This document shows positions 29,513 to 39,755 of a stretch of DNA of 64,000 bases, piece after piece. The stretch covers positions 1-64,000 of the forward strand of contig NZ_BJZV01000022.1 in assembly GCF_007992215.1 (NCBI RefSeq). Direction: 5' to 3'. Every line of letters begins with the position of its first letter. The stretch's first letter is position 1. The DNA comes from Methylobacterium gnaphalii (GTDB taxonomy: Bacteria > Pseudomonadota > Alphaproteobacteria > Rhizobiales > Beijerinckiaceae). The notes under the pieces are model-generated. The model did no database searches. It was not told where the DNA came from and worked only from the letters and a program-made list of their open reading frames with translations. The position numbers and the translations under genes are program-made.

Positions 29513-31978
29513 TCAGGAACGCTGAGCCCGACGGCTCAGAGAGCGGGGGCTGGATTTCTTAGACGACTTGCCGCGCCCCGAGAGGCTCGGATTCGTCATG
29601 AAATACTTATGGGCGTTGAATGGCTCCTCACCCTCGGCGGGTTGAATCCGTTCGCTTGCGCCGGATGCAAGTACACGCCAGCTCTGCCGGTTGTCGAGGA
29701 GGTTCGCCAGCATGATCTGATCGAGCACCTGCTGGTGCACGGTCGGATTGGTGATCGGCAGCAGAGCCTCCACGCGTCGGTCGAGATTGCGCTGCATCAG
29801 ATCGGCCGAAGAGATATACACGGTGGCATTCGGGTGCGGCAGCCCGGCGCCATTGCCGAAGGCGTAGATCCGTCCATGCTCCAAGAAGCGGCCGACGATC
29901 GACTTCACGCGAATGGTCTCGGAGAGGCCGGGGATGCCCGGCCGCAGGCAGCAGATGCCGCGCACCACGCAGTCGATCTGCACGCCCTCGGCACTCGCGT
30001 CGTAGAGCGCATCGATAATCTGCGGGTCGACGAGCGAGTTGCACTTGATCCAGATCGCAGCCGGCCGACCAGCCTTGGCGTGGGCAATCTCCTCCTCGAT
30101 GTGTTGGAGCAAGCGCAGCTTCAGCGTCAGTGGCGAAACTGCCATGCGCTCCAGCTCCGCCGGCTCGGCATAACCGGTGATGAAGTTGAACACCCGGCTG
30201 ACGTCGCGGCCGATGGCCGGGTCCGCCGTAAAGAAGGAAAGGTCGGTATAGATGCGCGCCGTGATCGGGTGATAGTTGCCGGTGCCGACGTGGCAGTAGG
30301 TGACGAGCCGATCGCCCTCACGCCGCACCACCATCGACAGCTTGGCGTGGGTCTTCAGCTCGACGAAGCCGAACACGACCTGTGCGCCGGCCTTTTCGAG
30401 ATTGCGCGCCCAGCGGATATTGGCCTCTTCGTCGAAACGCGCCTTCAACTCGACGAGTGCTGTGACCGATTTGCCGGCTTCAGCGGCTTCGGCGAGGGCC
30501 GCGACGATCGGTGAGTTCGAGGAGGTGCGGTAGAGCGTCTGTTTGATCGCGACCACGTTCGGATCGCGAGCGGCCTGGGCTAGGAACTGCACCACCGAGT
30601 CGAAGGTCTCGTAAGGGTGGTGGACGATGAAATCCTTCTGGCGGATCGCCGCGAAGACGTCGCCGCCCGACTCGCGAATACGCTCAGGGAAGCGGGCATT
30701 ATAGGGTTTGAACTTCAGGTCGGGCCGATCGATTCCGACGATCTGCGAAAGCTCGTTCAGTGCGAGCATGCCCTCGACAAGGAACACCCCATCCTGGGCA
30801 ATCTCGAGTTCGTCCATGACGAAGGTGCGCAGATCCTCTGCCATGCCTTCTTCGATCTCGAGGCGGATGACGACGCCGCGGCGGCGCTGCTTCAGCGCGC
30901 TCTCGAAGTGGAGGACAAGATCCTCTGCCTCCTCTTCGATTTCGAGATCGGAATCGCGCACCACGCGGAAGGCGCCCTGGCCCTTGACGGTGTAGCCTGG
31001 GAACAGCCGGTTCGTGAACTTCACAATGACCTGTTCAATGGCGATGAAGCGCGCCGTTGGGTCACCAAGCGCATCGGGCAGACGCACGAAGCGATCGATC
31101 ATCGACGGCAGACGGATGAGCGCGCGCAGCGTCCGGCCATCGCGCGGGCGCACCATCATCAGTGCGATGGTCGAACCGAGATTCGGAATGAACGGGAAAG
31201 GATGGGCCGGGTCGACTGCGAGCGGGGTCAGCACCGGCAGCACGTGCTGCAGGAAGTAGTCGTCCAACCAGGCAACGTGGTCCTCCGAGAGCCCGGCCGG
31301 CTCCATGAGCTCGATTCCTGCCTCCAACAGCTCACCGCGCAGCGCCCGCCAGCGATCCTGCTGGTCGAGGGCAAGACGCGAGACCTCGGCGCCAATGCGC
31401 TGGAGCTGGTCCGAGGGGGAGAGCCCATCCTGCGAGGGCGAGGTGATACCGGCGCGAACCTGATCGTACAGGCCCGCGACGCGGACCATGAAGAACTCGT
31501 CGAGGTTGTTGGCTGAAATGGAAAGGAAGCGGAGCTGCTCCAACAACGGATGATTCTTGTTGGAAGCCTCTTCCAGGACGCGTCGGTTGAACTGCAGCCA
31601 GGAAAGTTCTCGGTTCACGAAACGCTCGGCCGAGTGACGCAGGTGGCGGCCGGCCTCCCGGATCGGTTCGCGAGCGGCTTGGTCGACCTTACCGGCGGCC
31701 TTCTGCCCGCTCGAGCCGGCCTCTGGCTCGGCGGCCTTCTCCGCGGCGAGGATGCGAGCGGCGCGGGCCGTACGAGCTCGGGCTGTCTCGCTCCGGACGC
31801 CTCGTTCGGTGGCCAGGGTGGTTTCCTCGACCTCGACCGCTTCGTCGTCCTGCACCGTGACGTCCGACTCCATCTCCGGCAAAGGCTGGCCTCCTTCATT
31901 CCGCGCGGGGCTGTCCCCTAGCACGGGCTCGACGATGTCATATGACGTTTTGGTGAAACGGTTCACATGGGTTGGCAC
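29513..31978 (-). CDS. ppk: Polyphosphate kinase 1
   Basis: 821 aa, longer than the usual about 690-730 because of a roughly 110-residue charged Ala/Glu-rich N-terminal extension. The core begins at [20 protein letters not shown] (about 119-138). Catalytic His residues lie in [11 protein letters not shown] and [20 protein letters not shown]. It reversibly polymerises ATP gamma-phosphate into polyphosphate. An in-frame later start could shorten the extension, but none with a clear site was seen. It follows hdaA by 77 bases. Confidence 0.96.
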   Translation of the reverse strand: MPTHVNRFTKTSYDIVEPVLGDSPARNEGGQPLPEMESDVTVQDDEAVEVEETTLATERGVRSETARARTARAARILAAEKAAEPEAGSSGQKAAGKVDQAAREPIREAGRHLRHSAERFVNRELSWLQFNRRVLEEASNKNHPLLEQLRFLSISANNLDEFFMVRVAGLYDQVRAGITSPSQDGLSPSDQLQRIGAEVSRLALDQQDRWRALRGELLEAGIELMEPAGLSEDHVAWLDDYFLQHVLPVLTPLAVDPAHPFPFIPNLGSTIALMMVRPRDGRTLRALIRLPSMIDRFVRLPDALGDPTARFIAIEQVIVKFTNRLFPGYTVKGQGAFRVVRDSDLEIEEEAEDLVLHFESALKQRRRGVVIRLEIEEGMAEDLRTFVMDELEIAQDGVFLVEGMLALNELSQIVGIDRPDLKFKPYNARFPERIRESGGDVFAAIRQKDFIVHHPYETFDSVVQFLAQAARDPNVVAIKQTLYRTSSNSPIVAALAEAAEAGKSVTALVELKARFDEEANIRWARNLEKAGAQVVFGFVELKTHAKLSMVVRREGDRLVTYCHVGTGNYHPITARIYTDLSFFTADPAIGRDVSRVFNFITGYAEPAELERMAVSPLTLKLRLLQHIEEEIAHAKAGRPAAIWIKCNSLVDPQIIDALYDASAEGVQIDCVVRGICCLRPGIPGLSETIRVKSIVGRFLEHGRIYAFGNGAGLPHPNATVYISSADLMQRNLDRRVEALLPITNPTVHQQVLDQIMLANLLDNRQSWRVLASGASERIQPAEGEEPFNAHKYFMTNPSLSGRGKSSKKSSPRSLSRRAQRS

Positions 31979-32055
31979 GCTGAAGGCGAGCTACTCTGCA
32001 ACCTTTGCCGGTAGTGGAGTTGGACGCTCCGGTGCACGACGATGAAGCGCTCGGC

Positions 32056-32787
32056 TCATCCGGTCTCCTCATCCTGCTCGTCAGCATCCTCGCCCGCCTC
32101 AGCCATTCCGAGGCGATCCAGCACCGCCAGGGCCAGCGGCTTGGTGATGCGGCGGCCACGACCGAGGGCGTCGCGATCGAGCTCGGCCACCACGTCACGG
32201 GCGCGGGCAAGGGAGCGATCGATGCGCAAAGCCACAGCCTCCACCACGGCGAGGTCGACGACGATCTGACGGTCGACGAACAGCTTGACGATCACCGCGC
32301 GCAGCAGCGCATCGTCCGGCGGCAGGATCTCAATGGTCGGAGCGAGACGCAGCCGGGAGCGCAGATCCGCGACCTTCAGACCGAAGCTATCGACCGGCCT
32401 GGCAGCCGTGATCATCACCGGACTATGGCGCTCGCGGGCAAGGTTGAGGAGGTGAAACAGAGCGGCCTCATCCCGGTCCGCGGCACGATCGACATCCTCA
32501 ATGACGAGCGCGCCGTTCGAGACAAGATGCGTGACTTGGTCGTCCTTCAGCGTGCTGGCAGAGACCGTCCAGGCGTGAGCGCGGGTGGCCCAGATCGAGG
32601 CGAGGTGGCTCTTGCCGCTGCCGCGCGGCCCCTGCAGGAGCAGCACCGTGTCCGGCCAATCGGGCCACGCCTCAACGAGTGCGTAGGCCGCCTCGTTCGC
32701 CGGGCCGACGAGGAAGTCCTCACGGCCGTAACGCGGATCAAGGGGCAGATCGAAAGCGAGCTGCTTCGGCGGAGCTTTGTCGCGCAT
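32056..32787 (-). CDS. hdaA: DnaA regulatory inactivator HdaA
   Basis: 243 aa. The N-terminal clamp-binding motif QLAFDLPL (9-16) would tether it to the DNA polymerase beta clamp. The AAA+ part has Walker A GPRGSGKSHLA (about 53-63), Walker B-like ALVIEDVDRAA and the sensor region DLRSRLRLAPT. It promotes DnaA-ATP hydrolysis after replication starts, preventing re-initiation. First gene of the hdaA-ppk-ppx run and divergent from purM. Confidence 0.9.
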   Translation of the reverse strand: MRDKAPPKQLAFDLPLDPRYGREDFLVGPANEAAYALVEAWPDWPDTVLLLQGPRGSGKSHLASIWATRAHAWTVSASTLKDDQVTHLVSNGALVIEDVDRAADRDEAALFHLLNLARERHSPVMITAARPVDSFGLKVADLRSRLRLAPTIEILPPDDALLRAVIVKLFVDRQIVVDLAVVEAVALRIDRSLARARDVVAELDRDALGRGRRITKPLALAVLDRLGMAEAGEDADEQDEETG

Positions 32788-33250
32788 GAGCCGAGCTTAT
32801 ACACTCGGATATCCTCCGAATCCTCTCCTAAGCGAGCGATGACAGTTTGCAGCAGACGAGGCCTGCCGCCGTCATGGGGGGCACATGTCGCGCAGGCTGC
32901 GATATAGACTGACCATGATAAGATGACGGCGCAGTCCTAGCTCTGTTCTACCTAACGCTCCGCTTTAGTATCGCGTTGGGAAGGGTCACCACTGAGGCGT
33001 GGTGGGTCGCCTCACGAGACGGTCATGATCGACGAGCCGGTCGGCGAGGAGAAGCCGGTTGTGTTCGTGACCGAAGGCGTGGCGGAGTCAAAGCGAGTGT
33101 TCGAGGCGTCGTTCGCGAACAAGGATTAGCGTCGAGGCTGCGAGCCGAAGCTGGCGAGCGTTGTCGACAGCGATCTCCGCGGTTGCGCATCCGGTGGGGT
33201 GGCACCTCGCCAAAATCGGCTAAAGAAGCGCGAAACATGACGGGGTGCCG
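32788..33250. other. Divergent control region hdaA/purM with alternative hairpins and a tiny ORF
   Basis: 463 bases. Two overlapping hairpins exist on the plus strand: CACCAC/GTGGTG (32987-33004) and TGAGGCG/CGCCTCA (32993-33014); they cannot form together. A 34-codon frame follows (33025-33129; MIDEPVGEEKPVVFVTEGVA...) without a clear Shine-Dalgarno. The last part before purM is GC-rich. Promoters of both genes must lie here, but no consensus boxes are convincing. Confidence 0.4.
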
Positions 33251-34318
33251 ATGACGGCCACAGATCAAGACGGGCTGACCTACGCGCAGGCAGGTGTCGA
33301 TATCGATGCCGGCAACGAACTGGTCGAAACGATCAAGCCGCTGGTGCGCGCGACCCGCCGGCCTGGGGCGGATGCTGAGATCGGCGGCTTCGGCGGCCTG
33401 TTCGACCTCAAAGCGGCTGGGTTCAGGGATCCGATCCTGGTCGCGGCGAACGACGGCGTCGGCACCAAGGTGAAGATCGCCATCGAGACCGGCCGGCACG
33501 ATACGATCGGCATCGATCTCGTGGCGATGTGCGTGAACGACATCGTCGTGCAGGGTGCCGAGCCGCTGTTCTTCCTCGATTACTATGCCACAGGAAAGCT
33601 GGTGCCGGGCGTCGGCGCCGCCATCGTGCGCGGCATCGCCGAGGGATGCCGTCAGGCCGGCTGCGCGCTGATCGGCGGCGAGACCGCAGAGATGCCCGGT
33701 CTCTACGGCGGCGAGGATTATGATCTCGCCGGCTTCGCGGTGGGCGCGGCCGAGCGCGGCACGCTGCTGCCGCGGCCGGGCATCCAGCCGGGCGATGTCG
33801 TGCTCGGGCTCGCCTCCTCCGGTGTCCACTCGAACGGCTTCTCGCTGGTACGCCGCATCGTCGAGCGCTGCGGCCTCGGTTGGGACGCGGCGGCGCCGTT
33901 CGAGCCTGAGCGGACGCTCGGCGAGGCGCTGCTGACGCCGACTCGGATTTATGTGAAAGCCCTGCTTTCCGCGATGAAGCATGCCGGCGGCGTGCGGGCG
34001 CTCGCTCACATCACCGGCGGCGGCTTCCCCGACAACCTGCCTCGCGTGCTGCCGGACGGTGTCGGCATCGAGATCGACCTCTCGGCCATCACCGCTCCGC
34101 CCGTCTTCGGCTGGCTGGCCAAAGAGGGCGGCGTGGCCGAGGCCGAGATGCTGCGCACTTTCAACTGCGGCATCGGCATGGTGGTGGTCGTCGCGGCCGA
34201 TGCCGTGGAGGCGGTCGAGAGCGCGCTGGTGCAGGCCGGCGAGCCGGCCGTGCGGCTTGGCCGGATCACCGAGCGTGGCGCCGAGCCTGTCACCTTCACC
34301 GGCACGCTCGCGCTGTGA
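33251..34318 (+). CDS. purM: Phosphoribosylformylglycinamidine cyclo-ligase
   Basis: 355 aa from ATG 33251. AIR synthetase signatures: [20 protein letters not shown] (about 9-28), [20 protein letters not shown] (about 60-79), [40 protein letters not shown] and [17 protein letters not shown]. It makes AIR from FGAM and ATP, the fifth step of purine synthesis. The stop overlaps the purN GTG start, and the pair forms a purMN operon. Confidence 0.97.
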   Translation: MTATDQDGLTYAQAGVDIDAGNELVETIKPLVRATRRPGADAEIGGFGGLFDLKAAGFRDPILVAANDGVGTKVKIAIETGRHDTIGIDLVAMCVNDIVVQGAEPLFFLDYYATGKLVPGVGAAIVRGIAEGCRQAGCALIGGETAEMPGLYGGEDYDLAGFAVGAAERGTLLPRPGIQPGDVVLGLASSGVHSNGFSLVRRIVERCGLGWDAAAPFEPERTLGEALLTPTRIYVKALLSAMKHAGGVRALAHITGGGFPDNLPRVLPDGVGIEIDLSAITAPPVFGWLAKEGGVAEAEMLRTFNCGIGMVVVVAADAVEAVESALVQAGEPAVRLGRITERGAEPVTFTGTLAL

Positions 34319-34968
34319 GCTTTCCGGAAAAGACGCGGGTCGCGATCCTGATCTCGGGACGTGGGTCGAACATGGTGTCGGTGATCGAGGCCGCGAAGGC
34401 GCCCGATTACCCGGCCGAGATCGCGCTGGTCCTCTCGAACCGCCCCGAGGCTGCCGGTCTTAAGCGGGCAGCCGAGGCCGGTATCCCGGCTAAGGCGATC
34501 GATCATACGCCATTCGCAAACCGCGAGAGCTTCGACGCGGCGCTGGACGCAGCGTTACGCGAGGCTGGGATCGACCTGGTCTGCCTTGCCGGCTTCATGC
34601 GAATCTTTTCCGCCGGCTTCGTCGAGGCCTGGGCTGGACGGATGATCAACATCCACCCGTCGCTTCTGCCGCTTTTTCGCGGCACCCACACCCACAAGCA
34701 GGCGCTCGCGGCCGGCGTTCGGCTGCATGGCTGCACGGTGCACTACGTGGTGCCAGAGCTCGATGCCGGGCCGATCATCGCGCAAGCTGCCGTCCCGGTC
34801 CTGCCGGGTGATGATCCGGAGAGCCTTGCCGACCGAGTGATCGTGCAGGAGCACCGACTTTATCCGAAGGCGCTGGCATTGGTCGCAGCGGGGCACGCGC
34901 CTCTGAAGGACGGGCGTGTGGACTTCGCTGCGGCGTGTGGCGCCGAGGGCTCTCTACATTCTCTTTAG
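34315..34968 (+). CDS. purN: Phosphoribosylglycinamide formyltransferase
   Basis: 217 aa from a GTG overlapping purM stop (GTGA). Motifs: [18 protein letters not shown] (about 8-25), the formyl-folate site FAGFMRI-like [33 protein letters not shown] with the catalytic His, and [20 protein letters not shown] with the catalytic Asp. It transfers a formyl group from 10-formyl-THF to GAR. A strong hairpin terminator follows 20 bases after the stop. Confidence 0.97.
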   Translation: MSFPEKTRVAILISGRGSNMVSVIEAAKAPDYPAEIALVLSNRPEAAGLKRAAEAGIPAKAIDHTPFANRESFDAALDAALREAGIDLVCLAGFMRIFSAGFVEAWAGRMINIHPSLLPLFRGTHTHKQALAAGVRLHGCTVHYVVPELDAGPIIAQAAVPVLPGDDPESLADRVIVQEHRLYPKALALVAAGHAPLKDGRVDFAAACGAEGSLHSL

Positions 34969-34984
34969 AAAACGACTGTGCCGA

Positions 34985-35015
34985 TAAAAAAGAGCCGCTG
35001 AGGCGGCTCTTCTTT
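34985..35015. terminator. Bidirectional Rho-independent terminator (purN and the convergent lipoprotein gene)
   Basis: AGAGCCGC (34991-34998), a 4-base loop and GCGGCTCT (35003-35010) form an 8-bp stem. On the plus strand it is followed by TCTTT; on the minus strand by a run of six T (AAAAAA at 34985-34990 region). It sits between two convergent genes and can stop both. Confidence 0.88.
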
Positions 35016-35075
35016 GGCTCGATTCCGGACCACCTTCCGCCTCGCCTCGGGCATCCGGCAGGACGTCGTGGGAAA

Positions 35076-35450
35076 CTAGACCGGGCGCGGAAGCTTGCAA
35101 CTGTCGAGGGCGTTCAGGGCCTTCGCCTTTGCGCTGTCGTTGAAGTAGCCGGTCGTGCGGTAGGACTGGATCTCGGCGCTGTCCAGCGTGCTGAGAGTCC
35201 GTTCGGCGTAGCAGCCGCACGGCTGCGCAACGGACGACTCTGCGACCTTCTGGAACTTCGACTGGGTCACGACGCATGCGTGGCTGACGCGGCCCTTGAG
35301 GTTGCTTTTAGAGGCGGTCTTCAGCGCCGGGTCGGGCGTGTAGCCCTCAAGCGAGGCGACCTGCGTGCGGCCGCTTTGACAGGCGGCGAGCAGGGAGGCG
35401 AGGCCGGCCGCGATGAGCAGCTTGCTAGCGCGCGAGGAAACGAGGCGCAT
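35076..35450 (-). CDS. Putative lipoprotein, unknown function
   Basis: 124 aa from the ATG giving MRLVSSRASKLLIAAGLASL and a lipobox LLAAC-Q near residue 23, so it should be lipidated and held in the outer or inner membrane. The mature part has five further Cys residues visible in HACVVTQ, PCGCYAERTL and DSCKLPRPV, suggesting disulfides in the periplasm. Frames upstream of this start lack signals. No known family. Confidence 0.7.
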   Translation of the reverse strand: MRLVSSRASKLLIAAGLASLLAACQSGRTQVASLEGYTPDPALKTASKSNLKGRVSHACVVTQSKFQKVAESSVAQPCGCYAERTLSTLDSAEIQSYRTTGYFNDSAKAKALNALDSCKLPRPV

Positions 35451-35587
35451 CGATCTTTGTCCAGGAGAGAGATTCGTCAATGAAATCCTTCTCATCCCGG
35501 CCGGCCTCGCGCCGCTAGGGCAGCGAGGCCACACCGTCTCGGTAATGCGACTTCACGACTTTACGTCAAGCCGCATTGCACGCGGCC

Positions 35588-36010
35588 TCAGCCGACGATG
35601 TCGGAGTCTTGAAAGAACTGGGCGATCTCGATCTTGGCGTTCTCTGCGCTGTCGGAGCCGTGCACGGTGTTCTCGCCAACCGACTCGGAAAAGGTCTTGC
35701 GGATGGTGCCTTCGGCAGCTTGGGCCGGATTCGTAGCGCCCATGACTTCGCGGTAGCGAGCAATGGCGTTCTCACCCTCAAGCACCTGCACAACGACGGG
35801 ACCGGACGTCATGAACTCGACAAGCTCACCGAAGAAGGGGCGCTCCTTGTGGATCTCGTAGAACTTTTCGGCCTGAGCCTTGCTCATCTGAATGCGACGC
35901 TGGCCGACGATGCGCAGCCCTGCCTTCTCGATCACGGCATTCACCGCGCCGGTGATGTTCCGCTTCGTCGCGTCGGGCTTCAGGATGGAGAAGGTGCGCT
36001 CGGTGGCCAT
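35588..36010 (-). CDS. ndk: Nucleoside diphosphate kinase
   Basis: 140 aa, normal length. [20 protein letters not shown] contains the conserved Lys, [20 protein letters not shown] is central, and the phospho-accepting His is in [15 protein letters not shown] (about 117). It transfers the gamma-phosphate from ATP to other NDPs through a phospho-His enzyme. It has a stand-alone position with 138 bases to the lipoprotein. Confidence 0.97.
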   Translation of the reverse strand: MATERTFSILKPDATKRNITGAVNAVIEKAGLRIVGQRRIQMSKAQAEKFYEIHKERPFFGELVEFMTSGPVVVQVLEGENAIARYREVMGATNPAQAAEGTIRKTFSESVGENTVHGSDSAENAKIEIAQFFQDSDIVG

Positions 36011-36225
36011 AATCAGTCTTTTTCATAAGGGGTTGGAGAGGCCGAAAACGGCCGTCGCGGCAGGCTTATAGCGAGGGGAGTCGGTGTCCTCAACCGACGA
36101 TGGCGGGCGCATCGCCATGGCGGCCGTGCAACAGTGCCGGAAATTCGCCCCATTGCGACGCTTTGATCCGGGCAAGACGCGGCGGCCGCCCGGACGTCGC
36201 ACGGCAGACACCAAGGAGACCGCTG

Positions 36226-36747
36226 ATGCGCATCGCCCTTCGCTCCGCCCTCATTCTCGCGGCTCTCGGCGCCGCCTCCGCGGCCTCGGCCGCTCCGAAG
36301 GACCCCTCCGGCACTTGGCTCACCGAGGACGGACGCGCCAAAGTGAAGATCGATCGCTGCGGTCCGGGCGCCTCGAACATCTGCGGCAAGGTCGTTTGGC
36401 TGAAATCGCCGACGGGCCCCGGTGGCGGACCGCGGACCGACATCAAGAACCCTGACCCGAAGAAGCGCTCGCGGCCCGTGATCGGCCTGACGTTGCTGGA
36501 CAACCTTAAGCCCGAAGAGGCGAAGTACTCGGGTGAGATCTACAACGCCGAGGAAGGCAAGATGTACTCGGTGAGCCTGGAGCGCGAGAGCGCGTCCGAA
36601 CTCAGCATCTCCGGCTGCCTGCTCAAGGTTCTGTGTGGTTCGCAGACCTGGAGCCGCGTGCCGGACGTGAATCAGCAGGCCGCCATCAGTCAAGCTGCCG
36701 CGAAGCCAACCGCCAAGGCAGCACCAGCAACTGAACCCGAGGATTGA
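36226..36747 (+). CDS. DUF2147 periplasmic protein
   Basis: 173 aa from an ATG with AAGGAG at good spacing. Signal peptide MRIALRSALILAALGAASAA with cleavage after ASA near 22. The mature domain DPSGTWLTEDGRAKVKIDRC, NICGKVVWLKSP and GQIYNAEEGK-like GEIYNAEEGKMYSVSLERES is the DUF2147 lipocalin-like barrel with two Cys pairs. The last about 30 residues are Ala/Lys/Pro-rich. Exported, function unknown in the family. Confidence 0.88.
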   Translation: MRIALRSALILAALGAASAASAAPKDPSGTWLTEDGRAKVKIDRCGPGASNICGKVVWLKSPTGPGGGPRTDIKNPDPKKRSRPVIGLTLLDNLKPEEAKYSGEIYNAEEGKMYSVSLERESASELSISGCLLKVLCGSQTWSRVPDVNQQAAISQAAAKPTAKAAPATEPED

Positions 36748-36785
36748 TGGCTCAATCTCGATCGAACATCTCGATTTGAGTGAGC

Positions 36786-36821
36786 AGGGGCGCGTCGCGG
36801 AGCGGTGCGCCCTATTTTTTT
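36786..36821 (+). terminator. Rho-independent terminator after the DUF2147 gene
   Basis: AGGGGCGC and GCGCCCT form a near-perfect GC stem with a loop of about 13 bases, followed by ATTTTTTT. It lies about 40 bases after the stop. Confidence 0.75.
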
Positions 36822-37017
36822 GATGCGATGAACCGGGCTCGGCAGCTTGTCGCCCGAACCTCCAAACCTCTCAATGTCTTTGGAGCGTTTGTCGGCTGTC
36901 ATCAGCATGTCGAACAGCCCTGCTTCTTGATCCTGTGGCGCGGCCGCCACGCAGCCGCTGAGACCGTTCAAGCCAGTTGCAGCGATTATAGCAATTGCTA
37001 TATCTCGGTTCCGGTTA

Positions 37018-39164
37018 GTGTCGGGGGTCGCTTTGGCGAGGCAGTGCGGCAAAGAAGCGGGGCGCGGCCGGTGCAGTAACCGGCCGCCAGTAGCCTGGAT
37101 GCTCATCGCTGCCGGTCTCGTCGCCCATCAGACGCAGGCTGCCGACATCGCCGCGTTTGTTCCGGCACAAGGTTTCGTGGACTGGACCGGCAGCTATCTC
37201 GGGGTTCAGGGCAGCGCCGGCGCCTCTTTCGCGAATTACGAGTTTGGCCCCACGACGATTGGCAGTCGACGCATCGCGACGTTCGAGACCGGCGACGCTA
37301 CCGGGCGCAACAATCTGGGCCGCGAGGCGACATCGGCGCTCGGGGGGGCTTTCGGTGGCTGGACTTGGCAAAGCGGCGCCTTCGTCTACGGCATCGAGGT
37401 TGACCTTGTCGGCGCCAACCTCAAGCGCCCGGCGCCATCCAACGCACTAGGCCTCGGCTACGAGGCGATCGAACCCCTGTTTGGCGTCATCCGCGAGAAG
37501 ACAGACCTGCTCGGCACCGGTCGCCTTCGGCTCGGTTATGCCTTCGACCGCAACCTCGTCTATGCGAGCTTCGGGCTCGCCGGCGCGAACGGGCGCGTGC
37601 TCGCGGCCTATCCGGATCTTGCCGAAGGCGGCGTGAACACCGCGCGCCGTGATGTGTCCTATCTCGGCTTCACGCTCGGTACGGGCGTCCAGCATGCAAT
37701 TTCACCCGATTTCTCGCTCGGGCTCGACTACCGCTACATCGATTTCGGCCAGACGGGGCGCTTCGATTTTGGTGTGCTGCCGGGCATCAATGGCGGTCCA
37801 GTCTCGACCCGCAGCAGCTTCATCTCACACGAGATGATGGTGCGGCTCTACTGGCACCCGGAAGGCCTGAAGCTTCCGGTCGAGAGCGACGAGGATAAGC
37901 CGAGCGAGCCGAGCCGATTCTCGCTTCACGGCCAGACCACCTTCATCAACCAAGGCGTTAGCGGTTTCCGCTCGCCCTATCGCGGGGAGCAGAGCCTCGT
38001 GCCGCATCAGGCGCAGGCCACCACCACCGCAACCGCCTATGTTGGCGTCAAACTCTTCGAGGGCACCGAGTTCTATTACAATCCCGAGTTCAGCCAGGGC
38101 TTCGGCCTATCGCGAACGCTCGGTGTCGCCGGCTTCGTCAACGGCGAGGCCCAGAAAGCGGGCGCGCCGTTCCCGAAGCTTCGCTCGAACCGTTACTTCC
38201 TCAAGCAGACCTTCGGTCTCGGCGGCGAAACCGAGGAGGTGCCCGACGGGCCGAACGCTATCGCCGGCACGCGCGACGTCGAGCGCGTCACGGTGGTCGT
38301 CGGAAAGTTTGCCCTGGGAGACTACTTCGACAACAACGCCTACGCACATGACCCGCGCGTCGACTTCTTCAACTGGGGTCTGTGGGGTTCGGCCGCCTGG
38401 GATTTCCCAGCCAACCTACCCGGCTTCACGCAAGGCTTGATGGTCGAGTACAATCGCACCGAGTTCGCCCTGCGCGCCGCCTATACGCAGGTGCCCAAGC
38501 ACCCCTCCAGCGACGTGTTCGACTCCCGCGTGCTCGACCGGCAGGGCATTACGGCGGAGATCGAGGAACGGCACACGCTACCGTGGCTCGAACAGCCCGG
38601 AAAGCTGAGGCTTGGCTTCTTCTCCAACGTTGGCAACACCGCGAATTATCGCGAGGCGGTGACGCTAACCCAACTTGGTGCCTTCACCGACGTCAACGAC
38701 GCAGCGGCCGCGACCCGCACGGCACGGCACGTCGCAAGACCGGCTTCTACGTGAACTTGGAACAGGCCGTGACAAGCGATCTCGGCGTGTTCGCCCGCGC
38801 CAGCGCGGGCGACGGCCGCAACGAGAACCTCTCCTTCACCGATGTCGACCGCTCGTTTTCAGGCGGCCTCTCGCTGAAGGGAACGGCATGGGGTCGGCCC
38901 TCCGACACGCTCGGGCTCGGCGCATCGGTCAACCAGCTCTCACCATCGCATCGGGCCTTCTTCGCGGCGGGTGGGTTCGGCCTGCTGATCGGGGACGGGC
39001 AACTGAACTATGCACCCGAGCGAGCCATCGAAGCCTATTACGCGATTAGCCTCACCAAATCGCTCACGGTGTCCTTCGACTATCAACACGTTGAGAACCC
39101 AGCCTATAATCGCGACCGTGGCCCAGCCGACTTCTTCGGGACGCGCCTGCACGCCGAGTTCTGA
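37018..39164 (+). pseudogene. OMP25-like / OprB-type carbohydrate porin fusion, frameshifted near its end
   Basis: The first frame (37018-38754) encodes a signal-like MLIAAGLVAHQTQA (start unclear: ATG 37099 or GTG 37018), an OMP25-type beta barrel (WTGSYLGVQGSAGASF to MMVRLYWHPEG, about 50-285) and most of an OprB-type porin (RFSLHGQTTFINQGVSGFRS onward). It stops early as ...TRTARHVARPAST. The expected remainder continues in another frame: RRKTGFYVNLEQAVTSDLGV to FFGTRLHAEF at 39164. Removing one GCACG unit at 38717-38731 restores an open frame (TRTARRKTGFYV). The full protein would be an about 715-residue outer-membrane porin. Confidence 0.82.
38717..38731 (+). repeat. Three tandem GCACG pentamers causing the porin frameshift
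   Basis: GCACG at 38717, 38722 and 38727. With two copies the reading frame of the porin would be intact; with three it shifts and stops within nine codons. Pentanucleotide slippage is a known route of reversible phase variation, but three copies is short for that. Confidence 0.75.
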
Positions 39165-39182
39165 CGCGACGACCTGCAGCAA

Positions 39183-39216
39183 AGAATAGAACCGCATCCG
39201 ATCTTATCGGATACGG
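39183..39216. terminator. Possible terminator between porin and mucR (convergent)
   Basis: GTATCCGAT/ATCGGATGC-like inverted repeat (ATCCGAT, 3-base loop, ATCGGAT) lies between the convergent porin and mucR-family gene. The minus side is followed by GCGGTTCTATTCTTT, a weak T-rich tract. It may end either transcript. Confidence 0.5.
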
Positions 39217-39269
39217 CTCTGGATAATCTCTCTGCCACCGTCGCGGACGACGGATACGCATCCAACGCG

Positions 39270-39755
39270 TCAGGCGACCTTGCGGCGACCGCGGCCCTTG
39301 GGCTCCTCGGCGACCTCTTCTTCCTGAAGGCGACCGCCCGGACGGCCAAGGCCGATCGACTTGGCGAGCGCGGAGCGCTGTGCGGCGTAGTTCGGGGCCA
39401 CCATCGGATAGTCGCTCGGCAGGCCGTAGCACTGGCGGTAGGAATGCGGATCGAGGCCATGCGTGCCGAGATGGCGCTTCATGGTCTTGTAGGCCTTGCC
39501 GTCGATGAAGCTGATAATCGCGTCGGGCGTGATCGACTTGCGGACCTGAGCCGAAGACGGCTTCTCGACACTCTCGGCGACGGGCGCGGCCTCGACATTG
39601 CCGGACAGGCCGACCAAGGCCGCATGCACGCTGCCGATCAGGGCCGGAAGATCGGCGGCTGGTAGGGAATTCTTCGATACGTAAGCGGAAACGATGTCAC
39701 CTGCGAGCGTGACGAAATCTGTGTTCACCGTCTGTTGTTCTTCCGACATATCCAT
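39270..39755 (-). CDS. mucR: MucR/Ros-family transcriptional regulator without the canonical first Cys
   Basis: 161 aa. The DNA-binding core is SITPDAIISFIDGKAYKTMK, then RHLGTHGLDPHSYRQCYGLP and YPMVAPNYAAQRSALAKSIG, as in MucR/Ros. In many members the zinc finger starts with Cys in I-CLEDG; here the place reads IISFIDG, so the first ligand is absent, while the His residues remain. MucR controls exopolysaccharide, motility and cell-cycle genes and binds AT-rich DNA. An ATG two codons in is another possible start. It has a long AT-rich leader upstream. Confidence 0.88.
   Translation of the reverse strand: MDMSEEQQTVNTDFVTLAGDIVSAYVSKNSLPAADLPALIGSVHAALVGLSGNVEAAPVAESVEKPSSAQVRKSITPDAIISFIDGKAYKTMKRHLGTHGLDPHSYRQCYGLPSDYPMVAPNYAAQRSALAKSIGLGRPGGRLQEEEVAEEPKGRGRRKVA

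Noticed and set aside
33023..34009. Large minus-strand ORF over purM
   Set aside because: It is a shadow of the purM coding frame; composition and lack of motifs exclude a real gene.
36013..36693. Minus-strand 226-aa ORF over the DUF2147 gene
   Set aside because: The plus-strand DUF2147 gene has a signal peptide, ribosome site and terminator; the minus ORF has none.
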